From Hybos culiciformis (Eukaryota; Arthropoda; Insecta; Diptera; Hybotidae): 64,000 bases of DNA. Below are positions 50,760 through 62,179 of the stretch, in pieces. The stretch is taken from contig OZ023275.1 in assembly GCA_964007475.1 (NCBI GenBank), forward strand, positions 6,944,001-7,008,000, written 5' to 3'. A program made the position numbers and the translations under genes. The notes under the pieces were generated by a model. The model had not been told where the DNA came from. It was given only the letters and a program-made list of their open reading frames with translations, and did not search any database. The first letter of the stretch is position 1; every line of letters begins with the position of its first letter.

Positions 50760-52610
50760 AAGTTTTAGCTTTTTTTTCTCAAATAATTCATTATTTTAAT
50801 TATTTTAAATCCATATTATTCTGTTAAGTTATACATTTTTAAAGATTGAAATTCCAAATTATTAATACACTGAACCTTTTTCCGTTCTAATTGCGATTTT
50901 TTTTTGTTGATACTTCATTGACTTTATAATTGATTTATGTAGGTAATTATATGCAAAAGTTAATGAAAACTATTCCAGTTTTCGTGTAACTCACGAGATA
51001 TTAAATATACAAATATTCAACACATAATATATATTATATTTACTTTAAAGTTTAAAGGGCTTGGTTTCTATAGTATCAATGTCAAAATTTAGTTTTTTTT
51101 ATTGAGAAAACAAAAATATATTTAAATGTACCAGAAAAAAGAATTATTTATATTTTCTTCAAGAACTGTGTGTCGCGGTCGCCCCTTATTCAGAAAAAAA
51201 GAAAAATCATTCAACTGTTACGATAATTATTATTATTTTAATTTTAACATTTCGTAGCCAAAATTTTTATATTGAAAAAATAAAATAAAATTATAAAATA
51301 AAAAACGAAATGTATAGTGTTCTTGTTCAATGATTTTATTTTTGAGTAAAAAATCTTTGAAAACTTCTTTGCGCGTTCTTTGTGGACAAAGAAATAAAAT
51401 TAAACTGATTCATATTTTCAAATATTATAATATTTAATTTTATTTTTCTGTAATAAAAAAAAATCAACATATGAAATTTTATTTTTATTCTATAAAAAAT
51501 ATATATATGTAATATTTCTATGCATTTGAAAAAAATTATAGAAAATTCGCAAAGCATAAAAGCAATCCTCTTTCCTAATGTTTTTTCACATATATAAACG
51601 TATATACGCGTGTAAGTAAGTGTATAGGATCATAGTATTCTATAAAATGTGTATATATAAGTTCGGATAAGTTCGACACCGTTCATTTAAATTTAAAAAA
51701 AAACTAAAATAAAATAAAACATCCTATTAAAGTGAAATTAAACACTTGTATGCTACTCAAAAAAAGCTTAATTTAAAAAATAAGAATTCTTGTAATTTTT
51801 ATAAACGATATTTTCCTTTTGCTTTTCTCTTCATTTTCAAAATTTTAGTTAATAATTTATTTATTAATTTATTTTATTCATTAACTTAAAGTTGGACATT
51901 ATAAGCATCAATACTGTGCCAACAATATTTTTTAACATTACAAAAAGAAACTGGACATAGAAGTGGTGTTTAGATTAAAAAAAAAAGAAGAAATATTTGC
52001 TTATGAAGCGGTTCACTATTTTTTATGTTTCAAATGAAGTTTTTAAAATAAAGAAATTGGCAAATATTTCACTATATTGGATACTATTACATATTTATCT
52101 TTAATTTATCTTATTTTTATGTCCAAAAAATGGAAAAAAAAATTTATTAGTTCCTCAGTGCACCCTTATTTTTATTTTATATTTCTTTAATGTTAACTTG
52201 GGGAAAAATTCTTAACATTAGTCATGAAAGTAATATATGCTAAAATTAATAGATCTCATGAATGAAACTAATATGAATAAGTAATTTCTAAAAGCTCTCT
52301 TAATTTTTTGAAGGTTTAATAAATCAAAAATTATTACTTAATTCCCTTGAAATGCTATTATGGCTAATATTAACCCATGTTAACAAATAACTCAGCATCT
52401 AGGTTTATCCTTAATAATTTTTGTAATAAGTATATTCTGAAAAATCAATTGGATAATGTTAATTCAAGTTCTGTCAATGCATTCTGTGTTAATACTCCGA
52501 TATGTGTGGTATCTTAATTTCAAATATATGTGTGGATAACAACTTTAAAATGTGTAATAATAAATACTGTGTATAGTAAAATAATTAAAAAAAAAAAAAT
52601 CGCTCAATAA
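50760..52610. other. Spacer between the convergent ppk genes
   Basis: About 2 kb separates the two stop codons. It is AT-rich with no gene I can support; the 73-codon minus-strand frame near 51336-51557 looks random. No repeat of note was seen. Confidence 0.5.
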
Positions 52611-52614
52611 TTTT

Positions 52615-52620
52615 TTTATT
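52615..52620 (-). terminator. Candidate polyadenylation signal of the minus-strand ppk
   Basis: AATAAA on the minus strand lies about 35 nt beyond the TAG stop at 52654, in an A-rich run with overlapping copies. Confidence 0.4.
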
Positions 52621-52653
52621 TTTATTTTTATATTTAATAAAATTCATTTAAGT

Positions 52654-55600
52654 CTATGGTAAATAAGTAAATTCTGGGTATTGTGTTGCAGATTTTTTCC
52701 GATTTAAATTTAACACTTTGTCTTCGTTTACCGATCGTACTTCTCTCAATGTTGGGAGATCCAAATTCTAATAATAATAAAAAAAGATATTTATGTACAT
52801 AATACCGTATTTACATACTTAAAAAAAATTCAAAATTATCTAATGAAATGGTAATTTCTTTTTACGTTTTGCAATGTGAATGGTCGATGTTTGAAAATTG
52901 TTGGTTTCAATATTACTGAATTATCATAAACACTGTCCGTTACTGGTTTAAGAGCTTCTTTAACATTTTTCGTTGCTGTTCTACTTCTGCGTCGTCTCAC
53001 AGCTTTTCTTTTTAATTTCATGGGCAATAAATTCATATTAATTTTTGATGGAGGTTTCTTTGAAATTTCCTCCTCAATTTTGAGAAGAGTGTCCTAAAAT
53101 ATACCTTGTAAATAACATTTTTTCAACATGTCAAAATGATCAATTCAAATAGTTTTACAACTTAAATATTAAAAATTATAGAGACATAAAGTATTTGTGA
53201 TGAATCCATAATAAATTTTAACTTGCCTTATATTGATATGCCATACAAAAAGCTCTCATTGTAAAATAATAAATTATTTCAACCCCAGATAATAAAGAAA
53301 ATCCAAGAAATAGTCCAGCTATTCCACCAAAAGATACCAACAAATCAACCCAACCGAAAAGAACTTCACGTTTGTAACGAATAATTGGCCATGTTAAGAA
53401 TTCAATTTTGATACCTAAAATTTCAGGTTCGCTTCATTACTTTATTCAAAATTTGAAAGCATAACGAACTTACCTTGCGTATCCGGCTTGTCATGCCTAA
53501 AAAATTAATAATTAATCAATTAAATATATGTTATTTTTCTTAAATCTTAAAATATATGTGCTTAATCTTAAAATATATGTCAAGCAAGAATTTTTAATAA
53601 TTTTTTTTTCCTCTACTACCTGCTTTCTTCAAAAAATTATAATTATCTCATCAGAATATCTGGGACAATCGATCTTACAAAACACTATTAAAAATATGTA
53701 ACTCGATAACATTAAAAAAAAATTAATCAATCAAACTTACAAACTATTCAGTTTTTCAACATTGTAAACAACTTTCATGCAACTTAATTCACATTGAAGA
53801 CAATCTTTGATATTAGTTATATTTTTCTTAAATCTATTCAAACAATCAAATTGATCAATTCTACAAATTGGTTTGTTTGCTAAAAAAATTTTAATTAAGA
53901 GTGAAAATTAGTCAAATAAGAAGCTTTTAAAAATGCCAGTAAACTTACGAATCGGTTTATAAAATGGTGGCACACATTTACATAATTTCATAGCTTTGTC
54001 TAATCTACACTCTTTCATGCATGATGAAAATGTGTATTCGCCTTTAAAATATTTTAATTGAATCTCATCTTTGAAAATACATTTACGTTGCCTATCGAAA
54101 AAAGTAAAATTAAGACATTAAAAATTAAGAATACGGATGAAAAAAATTTTTTTGTGCACAGCTCATAAATGCTTTAAACTTGAAACTAACTCATTTTAAA
54201 GTAGAAATTATTAGTACAATTTTGAACTTGCTCCCAGAATAAAATCAGTTTTATAAAAAAATTTATTAAAAGAAAATTTTTAAAAATATTTGTGTAATAT
54301 GATTTTTTTTAATACTTCCTGAATTTGACTAATAACCTATTTCCATTAGTGGAATATTTGTGGGATATTCAGTTTTCCGGAATATTTCAGGTAAATTCTT
54401 ATATAAAAATAAATTCCGGTATTTCTATTTCCCTTTTTCATATTCCACTTAAATTAGGGTTCGGATTCCAAATTTATCAAAAAAAGTACATAATTTATAA
54501 AAAAAGTATATTTTTAGGTGCTTTTTTAAATTATTTTTTGGTTAATCAGAAATTTTTTTGTCAAAGTGACAAAAAAATAAATAAAAAAACCTAATTAAAT
54601 TTTTTTTTATATGAAAAGATAATAAAAAAAAATTATTAAATTTTTTTATTTTGTAAAAGTCAATATATTCCACTTCGTATTCCACTTAATGTAATGGAAA
54701 CGGCAACTCAAATATCGGAATTTTTGTGGGATTTATTAGGTAAATAGAAATAGCTTATAACTCGCTTTTATTAAGAAAATATGTAAAATTATGCTAATTA
54801 GGTTCAAAAAATTTTTTAAAAAATCCAACTGATAATTTCAAAAAATTTATGACTTCATGAACTATTTATCACTATTTTCCTGATTTACAAAGAAAACACT
54901 TACTTTATTGTTAATTGCCTTGCATCTTCGGTTGTATAAGTTTCTTTTTTTGATATTAAAATACTTGTCTCTTGATTTGCTTCCCATAATAAGTGTGGCT
55001 TGAAATCACCACCAAAGTATTCTTCATTAGAAAATATAAAAATCTAAAATGTTTACGAAAGTTTTTCTAAAGTTTCTTTACATAACACTTTGTATATTAT
55101 ATCATTAACACTCACGTCTGACGTTGCATTTGGAATAAAAAATAGAGACCATTTTTTATCGGTTTCATAAAGATCCAAAGTCGGTGATCCGCTTTCTTCT
55201 TGATGTTCTGCTGACTTGAATATCGAATTAAATGCAAAACAAAAACCAATTTCGGTGTAAATTGGATCGAAATGGGTACAACATTGTATCTAAACATATA
55301 CATAAAATTAATTCAATTATATCCTTTAATAATTCTTAATATAAAAATGTATCTACCTTTTCACCGCGATATTGACAATCCGTAAGAACCTCATCACAAG
55401 TGATTGCACTCTAAAATAAGGTAATAAAAGTTATGGAAATTAAAAATTTCACTCAAATTTGCTCAGCATTTTACGTATATCTGGAAATGCTACGAAAAAT
55501 TATCAGCATCCATAACCAAAATAGACTTTTTATATTGATTATCTGCGATCTGCGTAGTATGTATTAAAATACTTGAACTAATTATTTAGGAAACTTCTAC

Positions 55601-57021
55601 AAAGCATAATTTTATTAATACAATGTCTTAATGATAACCTCATTCTCTATTTCTATTGCATTGAGGGGAATAATATTAATATAAAGTAATTAAAATGTGT
55701 CTGTTAAAATCAAAAGTATGCCTTCGCCAAAATAAAAATGTAGAAAGGCCGCTACTCGAGGTCACAGACTGCGGGAGAGCGAGAGGGGCTATATAGAAAA
55801 TTTTGAAATTTATGATTTCATAGTATATAGTAGACATTTTACACACACACACACATACACATATATACACACAAACACGCATAAGTACGACCTTGCAAAG
55901 CTGGGTAATATCGGCTAGTACTTAATATAGTTTACCAAATGCAAAAAGTTTAGATATAACAGTAACTTACATTGAAAACTAAAGTTCTTAAATCTTTATA
56001 TTCAGCTATATCTAGAGAAGCATTTTGGCTTAATTCAAGAGCTGATATTATATTGTCGAAGTTCAAATGAGTTAGAATTTGAAAAAACGGTACTGCATTA
56101 TTTGCTAATTCACGATTATACTGCCTGTAAATGAAATCAAATTCAATTTAATTAGAATTCATAAAATTATAAGTCCATCCATATAATATTTATAAATTCA
56201 TATCTTCTTAAACAATATTGAAACTTACAGAAGTTTATAAGCAAATTCATTAGCTCTTTCTGTGTCGTATGGCTCTTTTGGACAAACTATAGTTGTTGGA
56301 AACATAATTTGTTGACTGTGGAAATCTGTATCCAAACCTGGAATAATTGGGAGACATTTAAGAAAACTTTTAGTATTTAAGGTATATAATTATCTGTAAA
56401 TATTTACCTGTAATAGTAGGATTGGTCTGAAATTTCTCCCAAAGGCTCATTATAATAATTAAAGCTGCAACAGTTCCAATGCAAACGAAGCAAAACCACA
56501 TAAATCTAAATAATTTGATAAATTTGATTTTTTTTAAATCTATTTACATTTTGTTTAATTTCAATTACTTAGAATGTTTAACTTTAAATACTACATCTGT
56601 ACTAAAATTGGTATTTTTTGCATTGCATTACATTTTTTCTAACTTTATTTATAAAGGAATATTATGTAATAATTTAAGTTTTAGTAGGTAGATGGATGCT
56701 CACAGAAATTTAAGAAAACTTACTTTCAAATAGAAATGATATTTCATGCAAATTTTAGCGACTTGGGATAATAATTTAAAATACATTTTCAAGCTATAAC
56801 ATTTTCTAGCTATGTTTAAGAAATTTTCCGTTTATTTAAACTTACTTTTCACCAGCAGGCCTGTTGCTTTCTGCTATATACCTAATTCCATGTAAAGTTG
56901 AATTCTCAAAAAATTCTTTGGTTTGAAAAATTAAACTTCTACGAAATATTTTAACTTCTCTAAAAATTTTTGAAATTATAAAATTACGCTTTTTAGAATT
57001 TTTTTCATTAACCTTCTTCAT
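52654..57021 (-). CDS. ppk: Pickpocket-family DEG/ENaC sodium channel subunit, second copy
   Basis: Paralogue of the neighbouring plus-strand channel. Exons in transcript order: 56846-57021, 56408-56505, 56229-56337, 55971-56124, 55357-55410, 55116-55289, 54904-55043, 53949-54091, 53741-53879, 53474-53496, 53227-53414, 52866-53093, 52654-52767; all phases close, giving 579 residues. Landmarks: FFENSTLHGIRYI; TM1 about 60-81; FPTTIVCPKEP; the QRKC block with CKCVPPFY; and TM2 with GGIAGLFLGFSLLSGVEI (about 433-450) containing the G-F-S filter. The exon ending at 53227 has a GC donor (AAG-GCAAGT). The cytosolic tail is longer than in the neighbour and has a basic run (KRKAVRRRRSR). The last exon is chosen because it ends in TYLP, like YYLP in the paralogue; reading through the previous donor would instead end after ten more residues. 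Confidence 0.94.
55839..55880. repeat. CA/TG microsatellite
   Basis: A run of (CA)n followed by imperfect CATA/CACA units lies in the fourth intron of the minus-strand ppk gene (between exons 55971-56124 and 55357-55410). A minus-strand frame here only translates the repeat (VCVCVCVC). Confidence 0.85.
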
Positions 57022-58444
57022 AGTACAAAGATGACTTATTTATTCAAATGCTAATATTAATAAAAATAAATCAATTATTTTTTTTTATAAAATGATTGTG
57101 ATTATACCTACATTGAAGTGTAATAGTTTTCTTTATTTTCATGCGCAGGAATAGATCTTAAAGATAGTGTATGATACATGCAACATACACAATAATATAA
57201 TAAAACTTTGAATAATTATGTTTTTGTTATTATTACAGTATTACAATAAACAGCCAGGATAATATTATTAAAATATAGTAGAATTGTTATGAATGAATAA
57301 TTAATTTATTTGCATTTTGTTTTTGTTTGTCTAATTATTTTCGATTTTACTATATTACTAATATACATACATAGTAAACAAGTTGTTAATTTTATTAGTC
57401 TGTCTGCTTATGTTTATGTATCTACTTTTGTAAATAAAAATTAGTCTTAAGCGGATTTGATATTTTTGTAAAATATTTTTATGCGTAAAAGCGAAGTCTG
57501 TTTTCTCAGGTTTTATTATAAACACGTGTTCTTTTCTTTACATTATATTTATTTTTTCGGCAAATATAATCTTTAACGTATAAAGTGCATTAACATATGT
57601 CCAATTAACATGTACCTATATATAGTATGTATTATGTATACCTACCTATAAGTACATATTTTATCTGAAAATGAAAAAAAGGTCAGAATCGCGGGCTAAA
57701 ATTTCAAAGGTATCAGGCAAGTGATTTGGTAAATTAGCTTGCAATTTAAATGTATGTAATAATTTGGTTGTATTACATGTAATTGAATAGATTTCTTGAT
57801 ATTATTGCGTTCAATTAATTATTTATTCAAAAAATTTATATTTTATGACTTATTAACTGGGTAGACAGACATGTACCTACTTCTGTTTTATTTTATTTTC
57901 AATTTTTTTTTGAAGAGATTCTTTATTATTTTGTTAATTTGCATTGAATCAAAAATATTGTGTTCATGATAAAAGTAAATTATAACCTGAGCTTGATTTA
58001 AGCCATAAATATAAATAAATAAATGGCATTAAAATTAAAAAAAAAATTTTTGTAAGAAAATAATTTCGATCATGGCAGATTGGTAGCTTCTGTATTATTA
58101 GGTAGGTATTATTTGGTAGGTTCTCTACATGAACACCTTTTTTTTTGTTTAGATTAGATAATAAAAGTTTTTTAATTAAATATCTTTAAAACCAAGCGGT
58201 CAATCATTGTCATACTTGCACAGAACATCAGTCATATAATGAACAACAAACTTGTCCTAAAAGTTTCAAGAAAAACTCACGACTCATTTTAATAAAGTGA
58301 AAATTTTTTTCATACAACGTATGTAAAGGTGGTCAAGATTTGCAATTTTTTTGTGTGGCGAAAATGAGCGCTAGATCTTAATAAAAACTTGCACACAGCC
58401 TTAGGAACATATGGTATTTTAAAAAAAAAAAGTCTTATGCGTTG
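57022..58444. other. Upstream region of the minus-strand ppk
   Basis: AT-rich with no gene I can support. The ppk 5' UTR and promoter should lie at its left edge, but I cannot define a start site. Confidence 0.45.
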
Positions 58445-59446
58445 TAAAGTAATTTTTGGAGGAATGTTCCGGAAACCTATTCACAGCTAATTTTATCTGA
58501 AAGTAAAAAATCAACTGCAAAAAATATAAAAAAAAAAACAAAAAAAAAATGTTTGACAGGAAAGGTATCGCAAAAAAATATTATGATAGGTAGGAAACGT
58601 AATGAAAAAGAAACAAAAAAATAATTTTGTGAAGTAATGAAATTTTTCAGATATCAAAAAAAATAAATTCAATTTTCTTAATTATTTGAAAATATTTTTA
58701 AAAAATTCTTTTTACGAAAAATAGATAAAATTAATATCTTCATTTTCAGTAAATTTGCTTAAATATAAATAGAATAATAATATAGAAAATCGGTTTTTAC
58801 GGTACCATTTTTTCAGATAGGTAAATTAGCTATAAACAAGGCATTACGATAAAAATTTTAGGTCAGATACTACCCTAAAAAATGCTTAAAAGCTAATTCC
58901 TAAAATCCTAAATTTTTATTTATGTAATAGATATTTAGGCTAAACAGCAGCTGGCTGTTGATCAGTAGAATAAAAATTAATTCTCTTGCAATTTGTACTT
59001 TTTTGAAACTACTATCGAGAAATATTTTTATGCGTTGTTTATAGCTAATTGACCTATCTGAAAAAATGGTACCGTAAAAACCGTTTTTCTATGTTATTTT
59101 TCTATATTTAAGCAAATTTTTTATATTTAAGCAAATTTACTGAAAATGAAGATATTAATATTATCTATTTTTCGTAAAAAGAATTTTTTAAAAATATTTT
59201 CAAATAATTAAGAAAATTGAATTTATTTTTTTTTTATATCTGAAAAATTTCATTACTTCACAAAATTATTTTTTTGTTTCTTTTTCATTACGTTTCCTAC
59301 CTATCATAATATTTTTTTGCGATACCTTTCCTGTCAAACATTTTTTTTTTGTTTTTTTTTTTTATATTATTTGCAGTTGATTTTTTACTTTCAGATAAAA
59401 TTAGCTGTGAATAGGTTTCCGGAACATTCCTCCAAAAATTACTTTA
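58445..59446. repeat. Large inverted repeat: 400-bp arms, 185-bp loop
   Basis: The left arm (about 58445-58844) is repeated as its reverse complement at about 59030-59446, with a loop at 58845-59029. Outer block: TAAAGTAATTTTTGGAGGAA continuing into TGTTCCGGAAACCTATTCAC. Inner block: GGTACCATTTTTTCAGATAG. Arms stay collinear across their length with only small indels (an ATTTAAGCAAATTTT duplication in the right arm) and few substitutions. No terminal repeats, target-site duplication or open frame are evident. Transcription through it would give a long hairpin RNA. Confidence 0.92.
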
Positions 59447-59908
59447 CTGTGGTAGCTATAAACAACTCATTATCCTAGAAATTTTTATTCAAGAAAAAAA
59501 ATGCATTATTGTTTGCATATAAATAGGCTGAGACAAAAACAGCTGCAAATGAAAAATCGACAAATATTTTAATGCCACACCAATCACTATGCTTTCATAA
59601 TTTATTTAATATCTATGATTTTTAACGAAATTATACTAAACATTGAACTGAAATTTTAAAAAAGTACAAACAAAGAAAAAATAAAAAAAATTATTGAAAC
59701 GTCAAAAAAAAAAACAATTTTCTTTTCAGTAGAATCGGAAACACTGAGTGAATAAGATTTTTTTCTGTGTTATTTTCGTTTGTGGTTATTTTATTTTATT
59801 TTTAATAAAAAAAAAAAAAAAATTAATTTTATTTGAATGTTAAAATTTATATAAAAAAAAAAAATTAAAAAAAAAACACAATAAAACAATGACAACAACT
59901 TATTTCAG

Positions 59909-59946
59909 TATTTTTATTCCGAATAAATTGGATACCAGTGAGAATG
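59909..59946 (+). other. Candidate 38-nt upstream exon of Ankle2
   Basis: A TTATTTCAG acceptor and a GTAAAT donor bracket 38 nt. In the phase required by the exon at 62180 they read IFIPNKLDTSEN followed by a split Asp. Human ANKLE2 has a stretch of similar length between its YYGV motif and the segment matching exon 62180, so the position is plausible. No LEM-domain or YYG-containing exon was found further upstream. Confidence 0.3.
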
Positions 59947-62179
59947 GTAAATTTCTATAAAAAGGACAATATTTTTTTTTACAGTTAAAAATAATTCATT
60001 GTTTTTTTTTTTATTTAATAATTTTTAATATTTGGTTGGTTGGCTTTCTTGGGTTTGTTTCGGCGTATTTATTTTTTACTATGTAGAGGCACCTACTCTC
60101 AGAAATGTCGCAGTGTTGCTTAAATTTCAACAATTTTTGAAATTGAAAAAAAAAAAACAAGTTTTTAACAATAATCAGATAATTTTTATTCAGATTAAAT
60201 TTGTGATTCGTTCAATATCTTCCACTTCAGTCTAATAACTAATACCTGGTGGAATTTCAGGTGCAAAAATTAATTTCCAGATTCAGAATTCAAAGTTAAA
60301 ATGAGGGAACATTCAACATCGTTCACTTTCTGATAATTTTTTTTTAATTTATTTGCTTGCGCCTACTTTATTCGGAAAAATTCAAGAAATTCCACCAATT
60401 TATTTGATCACACTTAAAATTTTTTTTTATTTTTAATTCAATTTGGATTAAAAAAATATTGCGGTTTTTATTTTGGTTTTTTTTTTCTTCTGTTCTCTGT
60501 ACCTATTACAAAATAAAAAAGTCGTGTTTTTTTAAAGACTAAAAATAAACAGAATTATAAAATTGTTTGTTAGGTGAATCTCTAAAAAAACGCAAAAAAA
60601 AAAACAGACTGAAAAAAATTATAAAAAAAAATGAAATAATTTTTAATTAAAAATTTTATTTAAATTTTTTTTATATTTCCTGGGCTAGTCGACCCTTTTT
60701 TTTATTTTCAGTTTCAATTAGATTTTTTTTATTTTATTTTACCTATTGCGTAGGCCTCCTATAAAAAACTAAATTTTTTTGGTTTTTTATTTTTTTTATA
60801 AAAGATGACAATAGTGTTGTTCTTGATTGTATAAGATTTGCTAATTTGGAAGATAGAAGAGGGCGGGAAACTTTTATACCTATCTGTATGTTACATAGGT
60901 ATAGACTTTTACTGATCTTGTTTTAGATCTTTTTTTTATTTTTTAATTTGAAGAAAATGAGATAATAATTGTCTAACCACCATATGAAAATAATTCTTTT
61001 TTATTTAAAAGATAAAATTAAAACTTTCATTTTTCTTTTATCATTTTATCATCAAATCATTTATAGCTACCTACCTATAATATCTAACTTTCCACAATTT
61101 TTTTTATTCATTTCAAGTAATATCAAGTAAGTAATTCTGTAGATAAGTAGGCAGATACTATCTACGTAGTTATGTCTACAATATCAGTTTCCTAATTGGT
61201 TGTTTTTTTACAGTCGTCTAGGTACCTATATTACTCTAGCTAGGTAATAATAACTTCATATAATGGTTAGGTAATTTAGGGCTGGACCTGTGACTATCGA
61301 AAAAACAGGTCATATACAGGCATTTGTTGAATTTCAAAATTATACTTACCTATAGCGAAAGTAGAGAATTATGAAAAATATTGTATTCATTATAAATAGT
61401 TAGGTTCCTACGTTTTATTAAAAAAAAAAATACATTCGTTGCATTTACTTAAAACAATCACCTAATTTACATTGTGCATAAAAAAAACATTTACATAAAT
61501 TTAGATTAGTTACAGGTACTGTAATATATTTTATATAATTGTATATTAAGTATGTACTTTTTTTAGAGTTTCATGAATTAAAATATTAGGAATTATTTAA
61601 GTTCTAACTCTTTTTTGACAAAAAAAAAATCTAGGTAGGTAATTAACATCTTTTTTCAAGTGATCAAAGGTAAAACCTCGGGTAAAACATATTAGTTACC
61701 TATATAAGTATTTACATTATATTCGTACACTCGTCATATTTATGCATTAGTAGAAAATTATTAATTTAATGTTCACAGAACTAATTGGTTTTTTGCAATC
61801 TACTTACAATTTATCTGAAAAATTTAAATACAACAAAGTATTAATAATCAATTTTTTGTTATTGATAAAATTGTACTGTGGAAATAACTTACTTGACTCA
61901 TTCTAATACCTACAAAATTAAACTACGAACTAAACAGCGTTAACATATATTATCTTCGTTGTGTTTTTAATACTCTATTTGCTCGACTCTTACCTCGGTT
62001 TTTTTAGTGTAAAATCGATAGAATTTCATTAAAAAAAAAATTATCAAATGCCATAAAATCAAATGAATATTTTTATCGTATTTTAATTTTGTTCAGAAAG
62101 TTAGTTATATGATTTTACCTATTAAATAATTCCTTAAATTTATTGTTTAAAGTCAAAAAATGTATTCTTTCCTTTTCAG
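59947..62179. other. Non-coding stretch before the first sure Ankle2 exon
   Basis: Homopolymer-rich AT sequence, intronic if the 38-nt exon is real. The 67-codon frame at 60032-60235 is not supported as a gene. No repeat structure stood out. Confidence 0.45.

Noticed and set aside
54325..54594. 89-codon plus-strand open frame in a ppk intron
   Set aside because: Its composition is random AT-rich and there is no supporting splice or family signal.
55112..55303. 63-codon minus-strand frame over a ppk exon
   Set aside because: It is in the wrong frame; the true frame reads through with the conserved CCTHFDPIYTEIGFCF stretch.
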